From assembly GCA_036502575.1 (NCBI GenBank), contig DASXYL010000078.1, positions 1 through 64,000 on the forward strand: DNA of 64,000 bases, in the 5' to 3' direction. Every line of letters starts with the position of its first letter. Position 1 is the first letter of the stretch. Made by a program: the position numbers and the translations under genes. The notes under the pieces were generated by a model. The model had not been told where the DNA came from. It saw only the letters and a list, made by a program, of their open reading frames with translations, and made no database searches. The stretch comes from DASXRA01 sp036502575. Lineage in GTDB: Bacteria; Actinomycetota; Actinomycetes; Mycobacteriales; Jatrophihabitantaceae. Shown here one piece after another: positions 31,476 to 40,270 of this stretch.

Positions 31476-32822
31476 GTGAAGTGGGGCATGGTCGCGCTGG
31501 TCGTCGTCCTGGCCGGCGGCGCCGGTGCGGGGGGATACGCCGGCGTACGGCACTTGCGTGAGCCGGGCGCTGCGCCGGCGTCGACGGCCGCGGCGCCGGA
31601 CCGCGCCCTCGCCGGCGCCACGGTCGCCCCGTCCCCGGCGCCCACCAGCGTGGGCCGCGCCCCGTCGTCGGCGGGAGTGGCGGCGGCGCTACGCGGGCCG
31701 CTCGGCGATGCCCACCTGGGCCACCACGTGCTCGCCGAGGTCCGGGACGTGGCCACCGGCGCTCTGCTGCTCACTCGGGGCGGGACGACTCCGGCGGCGC
31801 CGGCATCGACGGCGAAGCTCACCACGGCGCTCGCCGTGCTGAGCGTGCGGGCGCCGTCGGACCGGATCAGCACCCGGGTAGTTGCCGGCGCCCAGCCGGG
31901 CACGGTGGTGCTCGTCGGCGGCGGCGATCCGACGCTGACCGCGGCGGCGTCGGCCCGGCCCGGTGCCTACCCCGACGCGGCCCGCATCAGCGACCTCGCT
32001 CGCCAGCTGCACGGCGTGCGCCGGGTCGAGGTGGACGGCGCCTTGTTCGCCGGGCCGGGCGTGTCGCCGTACTGGGCGCCCGAGGACGTCCCGTCCGACT
32101 ACGCGGCGCCGATCACGGCGGCCATGGTCGACGGCGGGCGTGACACGCCGGGCGCGACGATCCGCAGCACCGCGCCCGACCTCGCCGCCGGGCGGGCGCT
32201 CGCCGCGGCGCTCGGGCTGCGAGGCGTATTGGTAAGCAGAGCAAAGGCGCCGGCAGGTGCCCGGACGCTGGCCAGCGTGCAGTCGGCGCCGATCAGCACG
32301 CTGGTCACGCAGATGCTGCAGACGTCGGACAACGTGATCGCCGAATGCCTGGCCCGGCAGGTTGCCATCGCCCAGCACCAGCCGGCGTCGTTCGCGGGAG
32401 GGGCCACCGCCGTGCGCGCCGCTCTTCATAAGCTCGGCGTCGCCATCGGCACCGGCCTGGTCGACGGCAGCGGCCTGGCCGCCCGCGACCGGCTCACCCC
32501 CGACACGCTCGCCCGGGTGCTGGCCCTCGCCACGAAGGCGCAGCCGGGCCTGCTCGACGCGCTGCCGGTCGCCGGATGGAGCGGCACGCTGGCCGACCGC
32601 TACCTGACCGGATCGGCGAAGGCCGGCGCCGGCGTCGTCCGCGCGAAGACCGGCACGCTGACATCGGTCTCGACCCTGGCCGGACTCGTCCACGACAAGG
32701 ACGGCCGGCTGCTCGCGTTCGCACTGATGGCCGACCGGGTAGGTCCAACGGCCCCCGACACCACGGCGGCAGAGGCAGCACTCGACCGGGCGGCAGCCAC
32801 GCTGGCAAGGTGCGGCTGCTGA
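31476..32822 (+). CDS. dacB: D-alanyl-D-alanine carboxypeptidase/endopeptidase (PBP4, family S13)
   Basis: About 448 residues from GTG 31476; a GTG at 31464 is an alternative. A membrane/signal segment WGMVALVVVLAGGAGAGGYAG leads into an Ala/Pro linker. Catalytic motifs are STAK (Ser111-Lys114) in PASTAKLTTAL, SDN in QTSDNVIAECL, and KTG in VVRAKTGTLTS. This is a low-molecular-weight class C penicillin-binding protein that trims or cleaves peptidoglycan peptides outside the membrane. Located between ppa and the DUF2342 gene, as in mycobacteria. Confidence 0.92.
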   Translation: MKWGMVALVVVLAGGAGAGGYAGVRHLREPGAAPASTAAAPDRALAGATVAPSPAPTSVGRAPSSAGVAAALRGPLGDAHLGHHVLAEVRDVATGALLLTRGGTTPAAPASTAKLTTALAVLSVRAPSDRISTRVVAGAQPGTVVLVGGGDPTLTAAASARPGAYPDAARISDLARQLHGVRRVEVDGALFAGPGVSPYWAPEDVPSDYAAPITAAMVDGGRDTPGATIRSTAPDLAAGRALAAALGLRGVLVSRAKAPAGARTLASVQSAPISTLVTQMLQTSDNVIAECLARQVAIAQHQPASFAGGATAVRAALHKLGVAIGTGLVDGSGLAARDRLTPDTLARVLALATKAQPGLLDALPVAGWSGTLADRYLTGSAKAGAGVVRAKTGTLTSVSTLAGLVHDKDGRLLAFALMADRVGPTAPDTTAAEAALDRAAATLARCGC

Positions 32823-32833
32823 ACCCCGAACGG

Positions 32834-32875
32834 TTTTGGTCACCGGACCGGCTATATGACGGCCGGTGACCAAAA
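32834..32875 (-). repeat. 42-bp palindromic repeat R1, copy E (reverse)
   Basis: 42 bp, minus-strand core CCGTCATATAGCCGG, 11 nt after the dacB stop and before the DUF2342 promoter. Confidence 0.95.
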
Positions 32876-32895
32876 CCAGATCGGCGGTGGGTCAG

Positions 32896-32901
32896 TACGG
32901 T
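32896..32901 (+). promoter_or_regulatory. leaderless-type -10 box for the DUF2342 gene
   Basis: TACGGT, 6 nt before ATG 32908. Copy E of the palindrome ends 20 nt before it, close to the -35 position. Confidence 0.45.
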
Positions 32902-32907
32902 GGCCAC

Positions 32908-33954
32908 ATGGCGTCACTCATCGACTGGGAGCTTGCGGCGCGGTCGGCCAAGAACTTCAGCCCGCCGCCGCCACGCGTATCCCGGGACGAGGCGGACGAC
33001 ACCATCGCCGAGCTGTATCGCGCCGCCGAGGTGGCCGCGGCCCAGGTCGCCGAGCTGACCCGGCTCACCGAACCACCGGTCACCGCGCTCACCCGCGTCG
33101 TCGACCGCGAGGGATGGATCGACGTGAACGCCGGCGGCCTGCGCACCGTCATGACGCCGCTCGTCGACCGGCTGGCGGCCGCCAACAAGGTCGGCCGGGT
33201 GGCCGAATCGGTGGGCGGACGCGTCACCGGCATGCAGGCGGGCGCCGTGCTGGGCTTCCTGTCCGGCAAGGTGCTCGGCCAGTTCGAGTTCTTCGATCGC
33301 GCGGACGGGCAGTTGCTGCTCGTCGCCCCCAACCTGGTCAGCGTCGAGCGGCAGCTGGACGTCGATCCCCACGACTTCCGGCTCTGGGTGTGCCTGCACG
33401 AGGTCACCCACCGGGTGCAGTTCACCGCCGTGCCGTGGCTGCGCCAGCACATGCTCGACGAGGTCTCGGCCCTGTCGGAGAGCATCGACACCGACCCGGC
33501 GGCGATGCGTGACCGGACCCGCGCCGCCCTGGGTGAGCTGGTCAAGGTCGTCCGCGGACAGGGCGACGGCTCCGGGTTGATGGCCGCGTTGGCCACCCCC
33601 GAGCAGCGCGTCGTCATCGACCGCGTCACGGCGTTCATGTCGCTGATCGAGGGCCACGCCGAGTACGTGATGAACGCGGTATCGCCCACGGTCATCCCGT
33701 CCCAGCAGAGGATCGAGCAGCGGTTCGGGGCCCGGCGCCGCCGCGGCGGCAACCCGCTCGACCGGTTGCTGCGGCGCCTGCTCGGGCTGGACGCCAAGAC
33801 CCGGCAATACGTCGACGGGGCCGCCTTCGTCCGGCACGTCGTCGGTGAGGTCGGCATCGACGGGTTCAACAAGATCTGGACGTCGACCGAAACGTTGCCG
33901 CAGAAGGACGAGATCCGCACGCCGGGCGACTGGCTGGCCCGCGTCCACGGCTGA
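32908..33954 (+). CDS. DUF2342 zinc-dependent metalloprotease
   Basis: 348 residues from ATG 32908 (MASLIDWELAARSAKNFSPPPP). The HEVTHRVQF motif in the middle is the HExxH zinc site, followed by the family-specific FMSLIEGHAEYVMNAV that likely supplies a third ligand. DUF2342 proteins lie next to tilS in most actinobacteria and were once called F420-biosynthesis-associated from distribution only. The target is unknown. Its stop TGA overlaps the tilS ATG, so the two are translated together. Confidence 0.9.
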   Translation: MASLIDWELAARSAKNFSPPPPRVSRDEADDTIAELYRAAEVAAAQVAELTRLTEPPVTALTRVVDREGWIDVNAGGLRTVMTPLVDRLAAANKVGRVAESVGGRVTGMQAGAVLGFLSGKVLGQFEFFDRADGQLLLVAPNLVSVERQLDVDPHDFRLWVCLHEVTHRVQFTAVPWLRQHMLDEVSALSESIDTDPAAMRDRTRAALGELVKVVRGQGDGSGLMAALATPEQRVVIDRVTAFMSLIEGHAEYVMNAVSPTVIPSQQRIEQRFGARRRRGGNPLDRLLRRLLGLDAKTRQYVDGAAFVRHVVGEVGIDGFNKIWTSTETLPQKDEIRTPGDWLARVHG

Positions 33955-34979
33955 TGGGACCGAACCCGGCAGTTGCGCAGGTGCGCCGCGCGGTGCGAAT
34001 CGCGCTGCCGCCCGGTCGCCGCGTGATCGTCGCCTGCTCGGGCGGCGTCGACTCGCTGGCTCTCGCGGCCGCCACCGCCTTCGAATGTCGGGGGCGCCCC
34101 GGCGGATTGATCACCGTCGACCACGGCCTGCAGCCGGGCTCCGACGTCCAGGCCAAGGCTGTGGCCGACCTGGCCTACGAGCTCGGGTTCGACCCGGTCG
34201 AGATCATCCGCGTGGATGTCGGCACGCACGGCGGCCCCGAGGCGGCGGCCCGCACCGCGCGCTACGCGGCGCTCGACGCAGCGGCCGCGGCCCTGGACGC
34301 CGACGTCCTGCTGGGCCACACGCTCGACGATCAGGCCGAGACGGTGCTGCTCGGGTTGGGACGGGGGTCGGGGCCGCGCTCGATCGCCGGCATGCGTCCG
34401 GTCGACGGGCCCTACCGCCGTCCGCTGCTGGGCGTGCGCCGGGCCACCACCGAGCAGGCCTGCCAAGCGCTCGGCCTCATCCCGTGGGACGACCCGCACA
34501 ACGCCGACCCGTCCTATCAGCGGGTGCGGCTGCGCCGCGAGGTGCTGCCGCTGCTCGAGGACGTCCTGCAAGGTGGCGTCGCCGCGGCGCTGGCCCGCAC
34601 CGCGGCGCTCACCCGCGATGACGTCGACGCCCTGGACGACCTGGCCGCCGACCACCTCGCTCGCGCGCTCGACCGCCCCGAACCCGGCGCCCCCTCCGGC
34701 GTGATCAACAGCCCGCCAGCTGGCGAAACCGCCAGCTCAATGGCTGTTGATCACCTGGACGGGCTGCCGAGAGCGATCCGTACCCGGGTGCTGCGCGGCT
34801 GGGCGCACGCCCACGGAACGGCGCCCCTGACGACGAAGCACACGGCTGCCCTGGACGCCTTGATCACCGACTGGAACGGCCAGGGGCCGGTCGATCTGCC
34901 GGGCGGATTCCAGGCCGTCCGGGCGTCTGGCAGGCTGACCCTGCGGCCGCGTGGGTCCGCAGCAAATCCCAAGGAGTAG
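33954..34979 (+). CDS. tilS: tRNA(Ile)-lysidine synthetase, with a palindromic in-frame insert
   Basis: 341 residues. The PP-loop ATP site ACSGGVDSLALA is at residues 27-38, followed by LLGHTLDDQAET and GLGRGSGPRSIAGM, all typical of TilS, which makes lysidine at C34 of tRNA-Ile2. Between the catalytic domain and the C-terminal region lies SGVINSPPAGETASSMAVDH, encoded by a nested 54-bp palindrome (34701-34754) that looks foreign to the family. The frame is kept, so the protein is probably active. Start ATG overlaps the upstream stop. Confidence 0.92.
   Translation: MGPNPAVAQVRRAVRIALPPGRRVIVACSGGVDSLALAAATAFECRGRPGGLITVDHGLQPGSDVQAKAVADLAYELGFDPVEIIRVDVGTHGGPEAAARTARYAALDAAAAALDADVLLGHTLDDQAETVLLGLGRGSGPRSIAGMRPVDGPYRRPLLGVRRATTEQACQALGLIPWDDPHNADPSYQRVRLRREVLPLLEDVLQGGVAAALARTAALTRDDVDALDDLAADHLARALDRPEPGAPSGVINSPPAGETASSMAVDHLDGLPRAIRTRVLRGWAHAHGTAPLTTKHTAALDALITDWNGQGPVDLPGGFQAVRASGRLTLRPRGSAANPKE
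34701..34754. repeat. nested palindrome P6 inside tilS
   Basis: Outer arms GTGATCAACAGCC (34701-34713) and GGCTGTTGATCAC (34742-34754) are perfect complements. Inside, AGCTGGCG and CGCCAGCT form an 8-bp stem with a 4-nt loop. 54 bp equals 18 codons, which keeps the frame. Confidence 0.9.
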
Positions 34980-34983
34980 ATAA

Positions 34984-35535
34984 GTGTCGTCCGTGCTCGA
35001 CGCCGACATCGAAGCCGTGATCGTGACCGCGGAGCAGATCGCCGAGAAGACCACCGAGCTGGCCAAGGTCATCGACTCCGATTACGCCGATCGCGAACCT
35101 CTGCTGGTCGGCGTGCTCAAGGGCGCGGCCATGTTCATGTCCGATCTGGCGCTGGCTCTCGAGCGCCCGTCGACGATGGAGTTCATGGCGGTGAGCTCGT
35201 ACGGCAGTACGACGACGAGCTCCGGCGTGGTGCGCATCCTCAAGGATCTCGACCGCGACATCTCCGGGCAGCACGTCCTGATCGTCGAGGACATCATCGA
35301 TTCCGGCCTCACCCTGTCCTGGCTGCTGCGCAATCTGGCCAGCCGCAATCCGGCCTCGATCGAGATCGTGGCGCTGCTGCGCAAGCCCGACGCGGTGAAG
35401 GTGGACGTCCCGGTCAAGTACGTCGGCTTCGACATCCCGAACGAGTTCGTCGTCGGCTACGGCCTGGACTACGCCGAGCGGTACCGCAACTTGCCCTACA
35501 TCGGCCGGCTCAAGCCCTCGGTCTACAGCGGGTAG
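34984..35535 (+). CDS. hpt: hypoxanthine phosphoribosyltransferase
   Basis: 183 residues from GTG 34984, with AAGGAG 9 nt upstream. The PRPP-binding motif VLIVEDIIDSGLTLSWL and the flexible-loop region MEFMAVSSYGSTTTSSGVVRIL are intact. Salvages hypoxanthine and guanine to IMP and GMP. The tilS-hpt-ftsH order is widely conserved in bacteria. Confidence 0.96.
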   Translation: MSSVLDADIEAVIVTAEQIAEKTTELAKVIDSDYADREPLLVGVLKGAAMFMSDLALALERPSTMEFMAVSSYGSTTTSSGVVRILKDLDRDISGQHVLIVEDIIDSGLTLSWLLRNLASRNPASIEIVALLRKPDAVKVDVPVKYVGFDIPNEFVVGYGLDYAERYRNLPYIGRLKPSVYSG

Positions 35536-35613
35536 GGAACGACAGGCCCCCCGTCGGCGTTTCACATCTGTAGTTGCGCGATGCACGGCTCCCCGGCACT
35601 GTGGGCCGCCGTG

Positions 35614-35619
35614 TACCGT
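35614..35619 (+). promoter_or_regulatory. possible leaderless -10 box upstream of ftsH
   Basis: TACCGT, 6 nt before a GTG (35626) that opens a 22-codon frame ending 3 nt before ftsH. Confidence 0.35.
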
Positions 35620-35625
35620 CCGTAG

Positions 35626-35694
35626 GTGAGTTTGCGCGAGAATTCATCGCAGTTGGGCAGGAGGAGCGCGAGACGGCCCCCCGTCGAGCGATGA
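35626..35694 (+). CDS. possible 22-codon leader ORF of ftsH
   Basis: GTG-started frame, peptide VSLRENSSQLGRRSARRPPV plus ER, stop at 35692-35694, 3 nt before the ftsH ATG. AGGAGG at 35659-35664, which is too far (over 30 nt) to serve ftsH directly, lies inside it. If the TACCGT box is real the transcript would be leaderless at this GTG and ftsH would be translated by reinitiation. Speculative. Confidence 0.3.
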   Translation: MSLRENSSQLGRRSARRPPVER

Positions 35695-35697
35695 GAC

Positions 35698-37953
35698 ATG
35701 GATCGTAAGCGTTTGTTCCGGTCGTGGTGGCTGTGGGCCATCGTGATCATCTTTGCCATTTTCATTCTGCCGTCGGTGCTTTCCGGCGGCAGTGACTACA
35801 AATCGGTCAACACCTCGGTGGCGTACGCCCAGATCGACAGCGGCAACTTCACCACGGCGACGATGAAGGACAAGGAGCAGCAGCTCCAGCTAACGCTGAA
35901 GAACCCCGTCGACGGCAAGAAGAAGATCAGCACGTCGTACCCGTCCGATGCTTCCAGCACGATCTTCAACAAGCTGACCTCGAAGACCGGCGCCGGCTCC
36001 GGCAGCACGTTCACCACCAAGGTGACCAAGAGCAACGGCTGGCTGTCGTTGCTGGTCAGCCTGCTGCCGATCCTGCTGATCGTGGGCGTGCTGTTCTTCG
36101 TCATGAGCCAGGTGCAGGGCGGCGGCAACCGGGTCATGAGCTTCGGCCGCAGCAAGGCCAAGCTCGTCAACAAGGACACTCCCAAGACGACCTTCGCGGA
36201 CGTCGCTGGCGCGGACGAGGCGATCGAGGAACTGCAGGAGATCAAGGACTTTCTGCAGAACCCGGCTCGTTATCAGGCGCTCGGCGCCAAGATCCCCAAG
36301 GGCGTGCTGCTGTTCGGCCAGCCCGGTACCGGTAAGACGCTGCTCGCCCGGGCGGTGGCCGGCGAGGCCGGCGTGCCGTTCTACTCGATCTCCGGCTCGG
36401 ACTTCGTCGAGATGTTCGTCGGTGTCGGTGCGTCCCGGGTCCGCGACCTGTTCGAGCAGGCCAAGGCGAATGCCCCGGCGATCATCTTCGTCGACGAGAT
36501 CGACGCCGTCGGCCGGCACCGCGGTGCCGGCCTCGGTGGGGGCCACGACGAGCGCGAGCAGACGCTGAACCAGCTGCTGGTCGAGATGGACGGCTTCGAC
36601 GTCAAGGGCGGCGTGATCCTGATCGCCGCGACCAACCGTCCCGACATCCTCGACCCGGCGCTGCTGCGTCCGGGCCGCTTCGACCGCCAGATCGCCGTGT
36701 CGCCGCCCGACGTGCTGGGCCGCCAGGCCGTGCTGGCCGTGCACGCCAAGGGCAAGCCGTTCGCGGCCGACGTCGACCTCGGTGTCATCGCCCGGCGCAC
36801 GCCCGGCTTCACCGGCGCGGACCTCGCCAACGTGGTCAACGAGGCGGCACTGCTGACCGCGCGCACCGGCGGGCGGCTCATCGACAACAAGGCGCTGGAA
36901 GAGGCCATCGACCGCGTCATCGCCGGGCCCGAGCGCAAGACCCGGGCGATGAGCGACAAGGAGAAGCGGGTCACCGCCTACCACGAGTCGGGGCACGCGC
37001 TCACGGCTTGGGCGATGCCCAACCTCGACCCGGTGCACAAGGTGACGATCCTGCCGCGGGGCCGCTCGCTGGGGCACACGCTCGTGCTGCCGCTCGAGGA
37101 CCGTTACACGCAGACCCGCTCGGAGATTCTCGACCAGCTCGTCTACGCCCTGGGCGGCCGCGCCGCCGAGGAACTCGTCTTCCACGAGCCGACCACGGGC
37201 GCATCCGACGACATCGAGAAGGCCAGCAAACTGGCCCGGGCGATGGTGACCGAGTACGGCATGAGCTCCAAGCTGGGCGCGATCAAGTACGGCACCGGCG
37301 ACGCCGAGCCGTTCATGGGACGTGACTACGGCCACCAGCGCGACTACTCCGAGGACATCGCCGCCGACATCGACGCGGAGGTGCGTGACCTCGTCGAGGC
37401 CGCGCACGACGAGGCGTGGGAGATTCTTGTCCAGTACCGCGACGTGCTCGATCAGATGGTGATCGAGCTCGCCGAGAAGGAGACGCTGGCCAAGGACGAC
37501 CTCGAGCGCATCCTGGCGCCGGTGCGCAAGCGTCCGCCGCACAACACGTTCGGCGGCTTCGGCAAGCGCACCCCCAGTGACCGCCCGCCGATCGAGATCC
37601 CGCCGAGCGTGCGCTCGAACGGCTCGACCAACGGTGCTGGGCCGGGCAGTACGCCACCGCCCCCGCCTCCGGACGTCACCGCTCCGGTCGGCACGCCGCC
37701 GATGGCGCCGCCCGCGGCTCCGGCACCGCCGCCGGTGGCCGGCGAGCCGCCGACGTCCAGCCAGAGCGGTTTCGGGCCTACCCAGACCTACGGCTCGCGA
37801 CACTCCTTCGGCGATCCGCCCGAGCAGGCGTCGTCCCCGTCCTACGGTGAGCAGCCGACGGCGTTCCTGCCGCCGGTGAGCCCGCCCCCGCCGGGTGCCT
37901 ACCCGTCCTATCCCGAGCGGCAACCCCCGGACGGCACGCAGGGTTCGGTGTGA
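35698..37953 (+). CDS. ftsH: ATP-dependent zinc metalloprotease FtsH
   Basis: 751 residues. Two membrane helices (about 12-30 and 112-136) enclose a small extracytoplasmic domain. The AAA module has Walker A GQPGTGKT (207-214), Walker B IIFVDEID (262-269) and the arginine-finger RPGRFDRQ; the protease site is HESGH (429-433). The C-terminal 150 residues are a Pro/Gly/Ser-rich disordered tail common in actinobacteria. Degrades misfolded membrane proteins and some regulators. It is followed at 22 nt by folE and heads the folate operon. Confidence 0.97.
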   Translation: MDRKRLFRSWWLWAIVIIFAIFILPSVLSGGSDYKSVNTSVAYAQIDSGNFTTATMKDKEQQLQLTLKNPVDGKKKISTSYPSDASSTIFNKLTSKTGAGSGSTFTTKVTKSNGWLSLLVSLLPILLIVGVLFFVMSQVQGGGNRVMSFGRSKAKLVNKDTPKTTFADVAGADEAIEELQEIKDFLQNPARYQALGAKIPKGVLLFGQPGTGKTLLARAVAGEAGVPFYSISGSDFVEMFVGVGASRVRDLFEQAKANAPAIIFVDEIDAVGRHRGAGLGGGHDEREQTLNQLLVEMDGFDVKGGVILIAATNRPDILDPALLRPGRFDRQIAVSPPDVLGRQAVLAVHAKGKPFAADVDLGVIARRTPGFTGADLANVVNEAALLTARTGGRLIDNKALEEAIDRVIAGPERKTRAMSDKEKRVTAYHESGHALTAWAMPNLDPVHKVTILPRGRSLGHTLVLPLEDRYTQTRSEILDQLVYALGGRAAEELVFHEPTTGASDDIEKASKLARAMVTEYGMSSKLGAIKYGTGDAEPFMGRDYGHQRDYSEDIAADIDAEVRDLVEAAHDEAWEILVQYRDVLDQMVIELAEKETLAKDDLERILAPVRKRPPHNTFGGFGKRTPSDRPPIEIPPSVRSNGSTNGAGPGSTPPPPPPDVTAPVGTPPMAPPAAPAPPPVAGEPPTSSQSGFGPTQTYGSRHSFGDPPEQASSPSYGEQPTAFLPPVSPPPPGAYPSYPERQPPDGTQGSV

Positions 37954-37975
37954 TCCGCCGGGGGCACGTCCGGCG

Positions 37976-38560
37976 ATGACGGCCAGCGATCGGGGTGTGG
38001 ACCTCGCGCGTACCGAGGCCGCCGTCCGTGAGTTGCTGTTCGCGATCGGCGAGGACCCGGACCGTGACGGCCTGAAGCGCACGCCCGAACGCGTCGCCCG
38101 CGCGTACGCGGAGATGTTCGCCGGACTGACCGTCAACCCCGATGACGTGCTCGAGACGACGTTCGACGAGAACCACGACGAACTGGTCCTGGTCAAGGAC
38201 ATCCCGCTGTACTCGATCTGTGAGCATCACCTCGTGCCCTGGCACGGCAGTGCGGCGGTCGGCTACATCCCGGGCAAGGAAGGCCGGATCACCGGCCTGT
38301 CCAAGCTGGCCCGCGTGGTCGACCTCTACGCCAAGCGCCCGCAGGTGCAGGAGCGGCTCACCTCGCAGGTCGCCGACGCCGTGATGCGCCGGCTGGAGCC
38401 GCAGGGCGTCGTGGTGGTCGTCGAGGCCGAGCATCTGTGTATGGCGATGCGCGGCGTCCGCAAGCCGGGGTCGACGACGGTGACCTCGGCGGTGCGGGGC
38501 CTGTTCAAGTCCGATCCCCGGTCCCGTGCCGAGGCGCTGTCTCTTATCCTCGGCCGGTGA
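37976..38560 (+). CDS. folE: GTP cyclohydrolase I
   Basis: 194 residues from ATG 37976. Zinc and substrate residues are visible in YSICEHHLVPWHG and VEAEHLCMAMRGVRKPGS. Converts GTP to dihydroneopterin triphosphate, first step of folate synthesis. Its stop TGA overlaps the folP ATG. The order folE-folP-folB-folK is the standard actinobacterial operon. Confidence 0.97.
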   Translation: MTASDRGVDLARTEAAVRELLFAIGEDPDRDGLKRTPERVARAYAEMFAGLTVNPDDVLETTFDENHDELVLVKDIPLYSICEHHLVPWHGSAAVGYIPGKEGRITGLSKLARVVDLYAKRPQVQERLTSQVADAVMRRLEPQGVVVVVEAEHLCMAMRGVRKPGSTTVTSAVRGLFKSDPRSRAEALSLILGR

Positions 38561-39396
38561 TGACGCTCCCGCGGCGCGCGGATCGCATCGTGGTCATGGG
38601 CGTGCTGAACGTCACGCCGGACTCGTTCTCCGACGGCGGCCGCTACGCCACGCTGGACGACGCCGTGGAGCACGCCGTGCAGTTGCGGGCCGAGGGCGCC
38701 GATCTGATCGACGTGGGCGGGGAGTCGACCCGTCCCGGCGCCGAACGGGTGGCCGCCGAGGTCGAGGCGTCCCGGGTGCTGCCGGTGATCAAGGCGCTGG
38801 CCGCCGAGGGGGTCGTGGTCAGCGTCGACACCTACCGAGCGAGCGTTGCGCAGGCCGCCCTGGACGCCGGCGCCTCGGTGATCAACGACGTGTCCGGCGG
38901 GCTCGGCGACCCCGACATGGCCCGGGTGGCCCGCGACGCCGGGTGTCCCTGGATGCTCATGCACTGGCGGGGGCACAGCAAGTCGATGCGAGCGCTGGCC
39001 GTCTACGACGACGTGGTGGCCGACGTGCGAGGCGAGCTGCTGGCCCGCGTCGAGGCCGCCGTCGGCGCCGGTGTCGACCCCGGCCAGCTCCTGCTCGACC
39101 CGGGGCTCGGCTTTGCCAAGACCGCAGAACACGACTGGGCGCTGCTGCATCGCCTGGACCGGTTCGCCGAGCTGGGTTTCCCGCTGCTGATCGGGGCATC
39201 GCGCAAGTCGTTCCTCGGTCGGCTGCTGGCCGGCCCCGACGGCACGCCACGCCCGGTCGACGAGCGCGAGGACGCCACGACCGCGATCACCGCCTACGCC
39301 GCGCTGCGCGGCGTCTGGGGCGTACGCGTGCATGACGTACGGGCCAGTGTCGACGCGGCGCTCACCGTCGCCGCGATCCAGCGGGGCACGCCGTGA
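38560..39396 (+). CDS. folP: dihydropteroate synthase
   Basis: 278 residues. The pterin-site motifs VMGVLNVTPDSFSDGG and LIDVGGESTRPGA are intact, and LIGASRKSFLG near the C-terminus is the second signature. Condenses dihydropterin pyrophosphate with p-aminobenzoate; target of sulfonamides. ATG 38560 overlaps the folE stop; a GTG one codon earlier is also in frame. Confidence 0.97.
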   Translation: MTLPRRADRIVVMGVLNVTPDSFSDGGRYATLDDAVEHAVQLRAEGADLIDVGGESTRPGAERVAAEVEASRVLPVIKALAAEGVVVSVDTYRASVAQAALDAGASVINDVSGGLGDPDMARVARDAGCPWMLMHWRGHSKSMRALAVYDDVVADVRGELLARVEAAVGAGVDPGQLLLDPGLGFAKTAEHDWALLHRLDRFAELGFPLLIGASRKSFLGRLLAGPDGTPRPVDEREDATTAITAYAALRGVWGVRVHDVRASVDAALTVAAIQRGTP

Positions 39397-39758
39397 CCTC
39401 TGACCGCATCACGATCGCCGGATTGCGGGTGCGCGGCCACCACGGCGTGTACGACTTCGAGCGGCGTGACGGGCAGGACTTCGTCGTCGACGTCGTCCTC
39501 GAGCTGTCGACCGCCGCTGCATCCATTTCCGACGACGTCGCCGACACCGTCCACTACGGCGAGCTCGCCGAGGCGCTGGCCGCCGTGATCGCCGGCGAGC
39601 CGGTGAACCTCCTCGAGACGCTGGCCGCGCGCCTGGCGTCCGCGTGCCTGGCCGACGCGCGGGTGGGCGCCGTCACGGTGACCGTGCACAAGCCGCAGGC
39701 ACCGGTCTCGGTACCGGTCAGCGACCTGGCCGTCACGATCCGCCGGGAGCGGGCGTGA
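39393..39758 (+). CDS. folB: dihydroneopterin aldolase
   Basis: 121 residues from a GTG that overlaps the folP stop (GTGA). RVRGHHGVYDFERRDGQDFVVDVVLEL and TVHYGELAE, with the late VTVHKPQAP, are family features. Makes 6-hydroxymethyl-dihydropterin. Length is standard. Confidence 0.95.
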   Translation: MTSDRITIAGLRVRGHHGVYDFERRDGQDFVVDVVLELSTAAASISDDVADTVHYGELAEALAAVIAGEPVNLLETLAARLASACLADARVGAVTVTVHKPQAPVSVPVSDLAVTIRRERA

Positions 39759-40270
39759 CTACAGCCGTGCTGTCGATCGGCTCCAACCTCGGCGATCGTT
39801 TGGCCCACCTGCAGGGGGCCGTGGACGCGATGCGCCCCTGGCTGCGGGCCGTGTCGCCGGTGTACGAGACCGCGCCGTGGGGCCCGGTCGAGCAGGACGA
39901 CTACCTCAACGCCGTGCTGCTCGTCGACGACGCCACGGCGACGCCCAAGGATTGGCTCGAGCGCGCCCAGGCGGCCGAGCAGGCGGCCGGACGCAGTCGT
40001 AGCGTGCGCTGGGGGCCACGCACCCTCGACGTCGACGTGGTGGCGGTGGACGACGTTCGCAGCGACGACGCCGAGCTCACCCTGCCGCACCCCCGGGCCG
40101 CCGAGCGCGCGTTCGTGCTGGTGCCGTGGCTGGCGGCCGACCCGGACGCCGTGCTCGCCGGCCGCCCGGTTCGCGACCTGGTTGCCCGTCTGCGTGACAA
40201 CGGCGCCGACAACGCTCGCGATGGCGCCGGCGACGGCGTCCGCCCGCGTCCCGACCTCGCGGTGGCATAG
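39755..40270 (+). CDS. folK: hydroxymethyl-dihydropterin pyrophosphokinase
   Basis: 171 residues from GTG 39755, overlapping the folB stop. LSIGSNLGDRLAHL, VYETAPWGPVEQDDYLNAV and the RWGPRTLDVDVV motif define HPPK. The C-terminus has a short repetitive GADNARDGAGDG tail. Provides the pyrophosphate-activated pterin used by FolP. Confidence 0.95.
   Translation: MTTAVLSIGSNLGDRLAHLQGAVDAMRPWLRAVSPVYETAPWGPVEQDDYLNAVLLVDDATATPKDWLERAQAAEQAAGRSRSVRWGPRTLDVDVVAVDDVRSDDAELTLPHPRAAERAFVLVPWLAADPDAVLAGRPVRDLVARLRDNGADNARDGAGDGVRPRPDLAVA

Noticed and set aside
35890..38202. 770-codon minus-strand frame opposite ftsH and folE
   Set aside because: Composition-driven shadow; low complexity and no recognisable domains.
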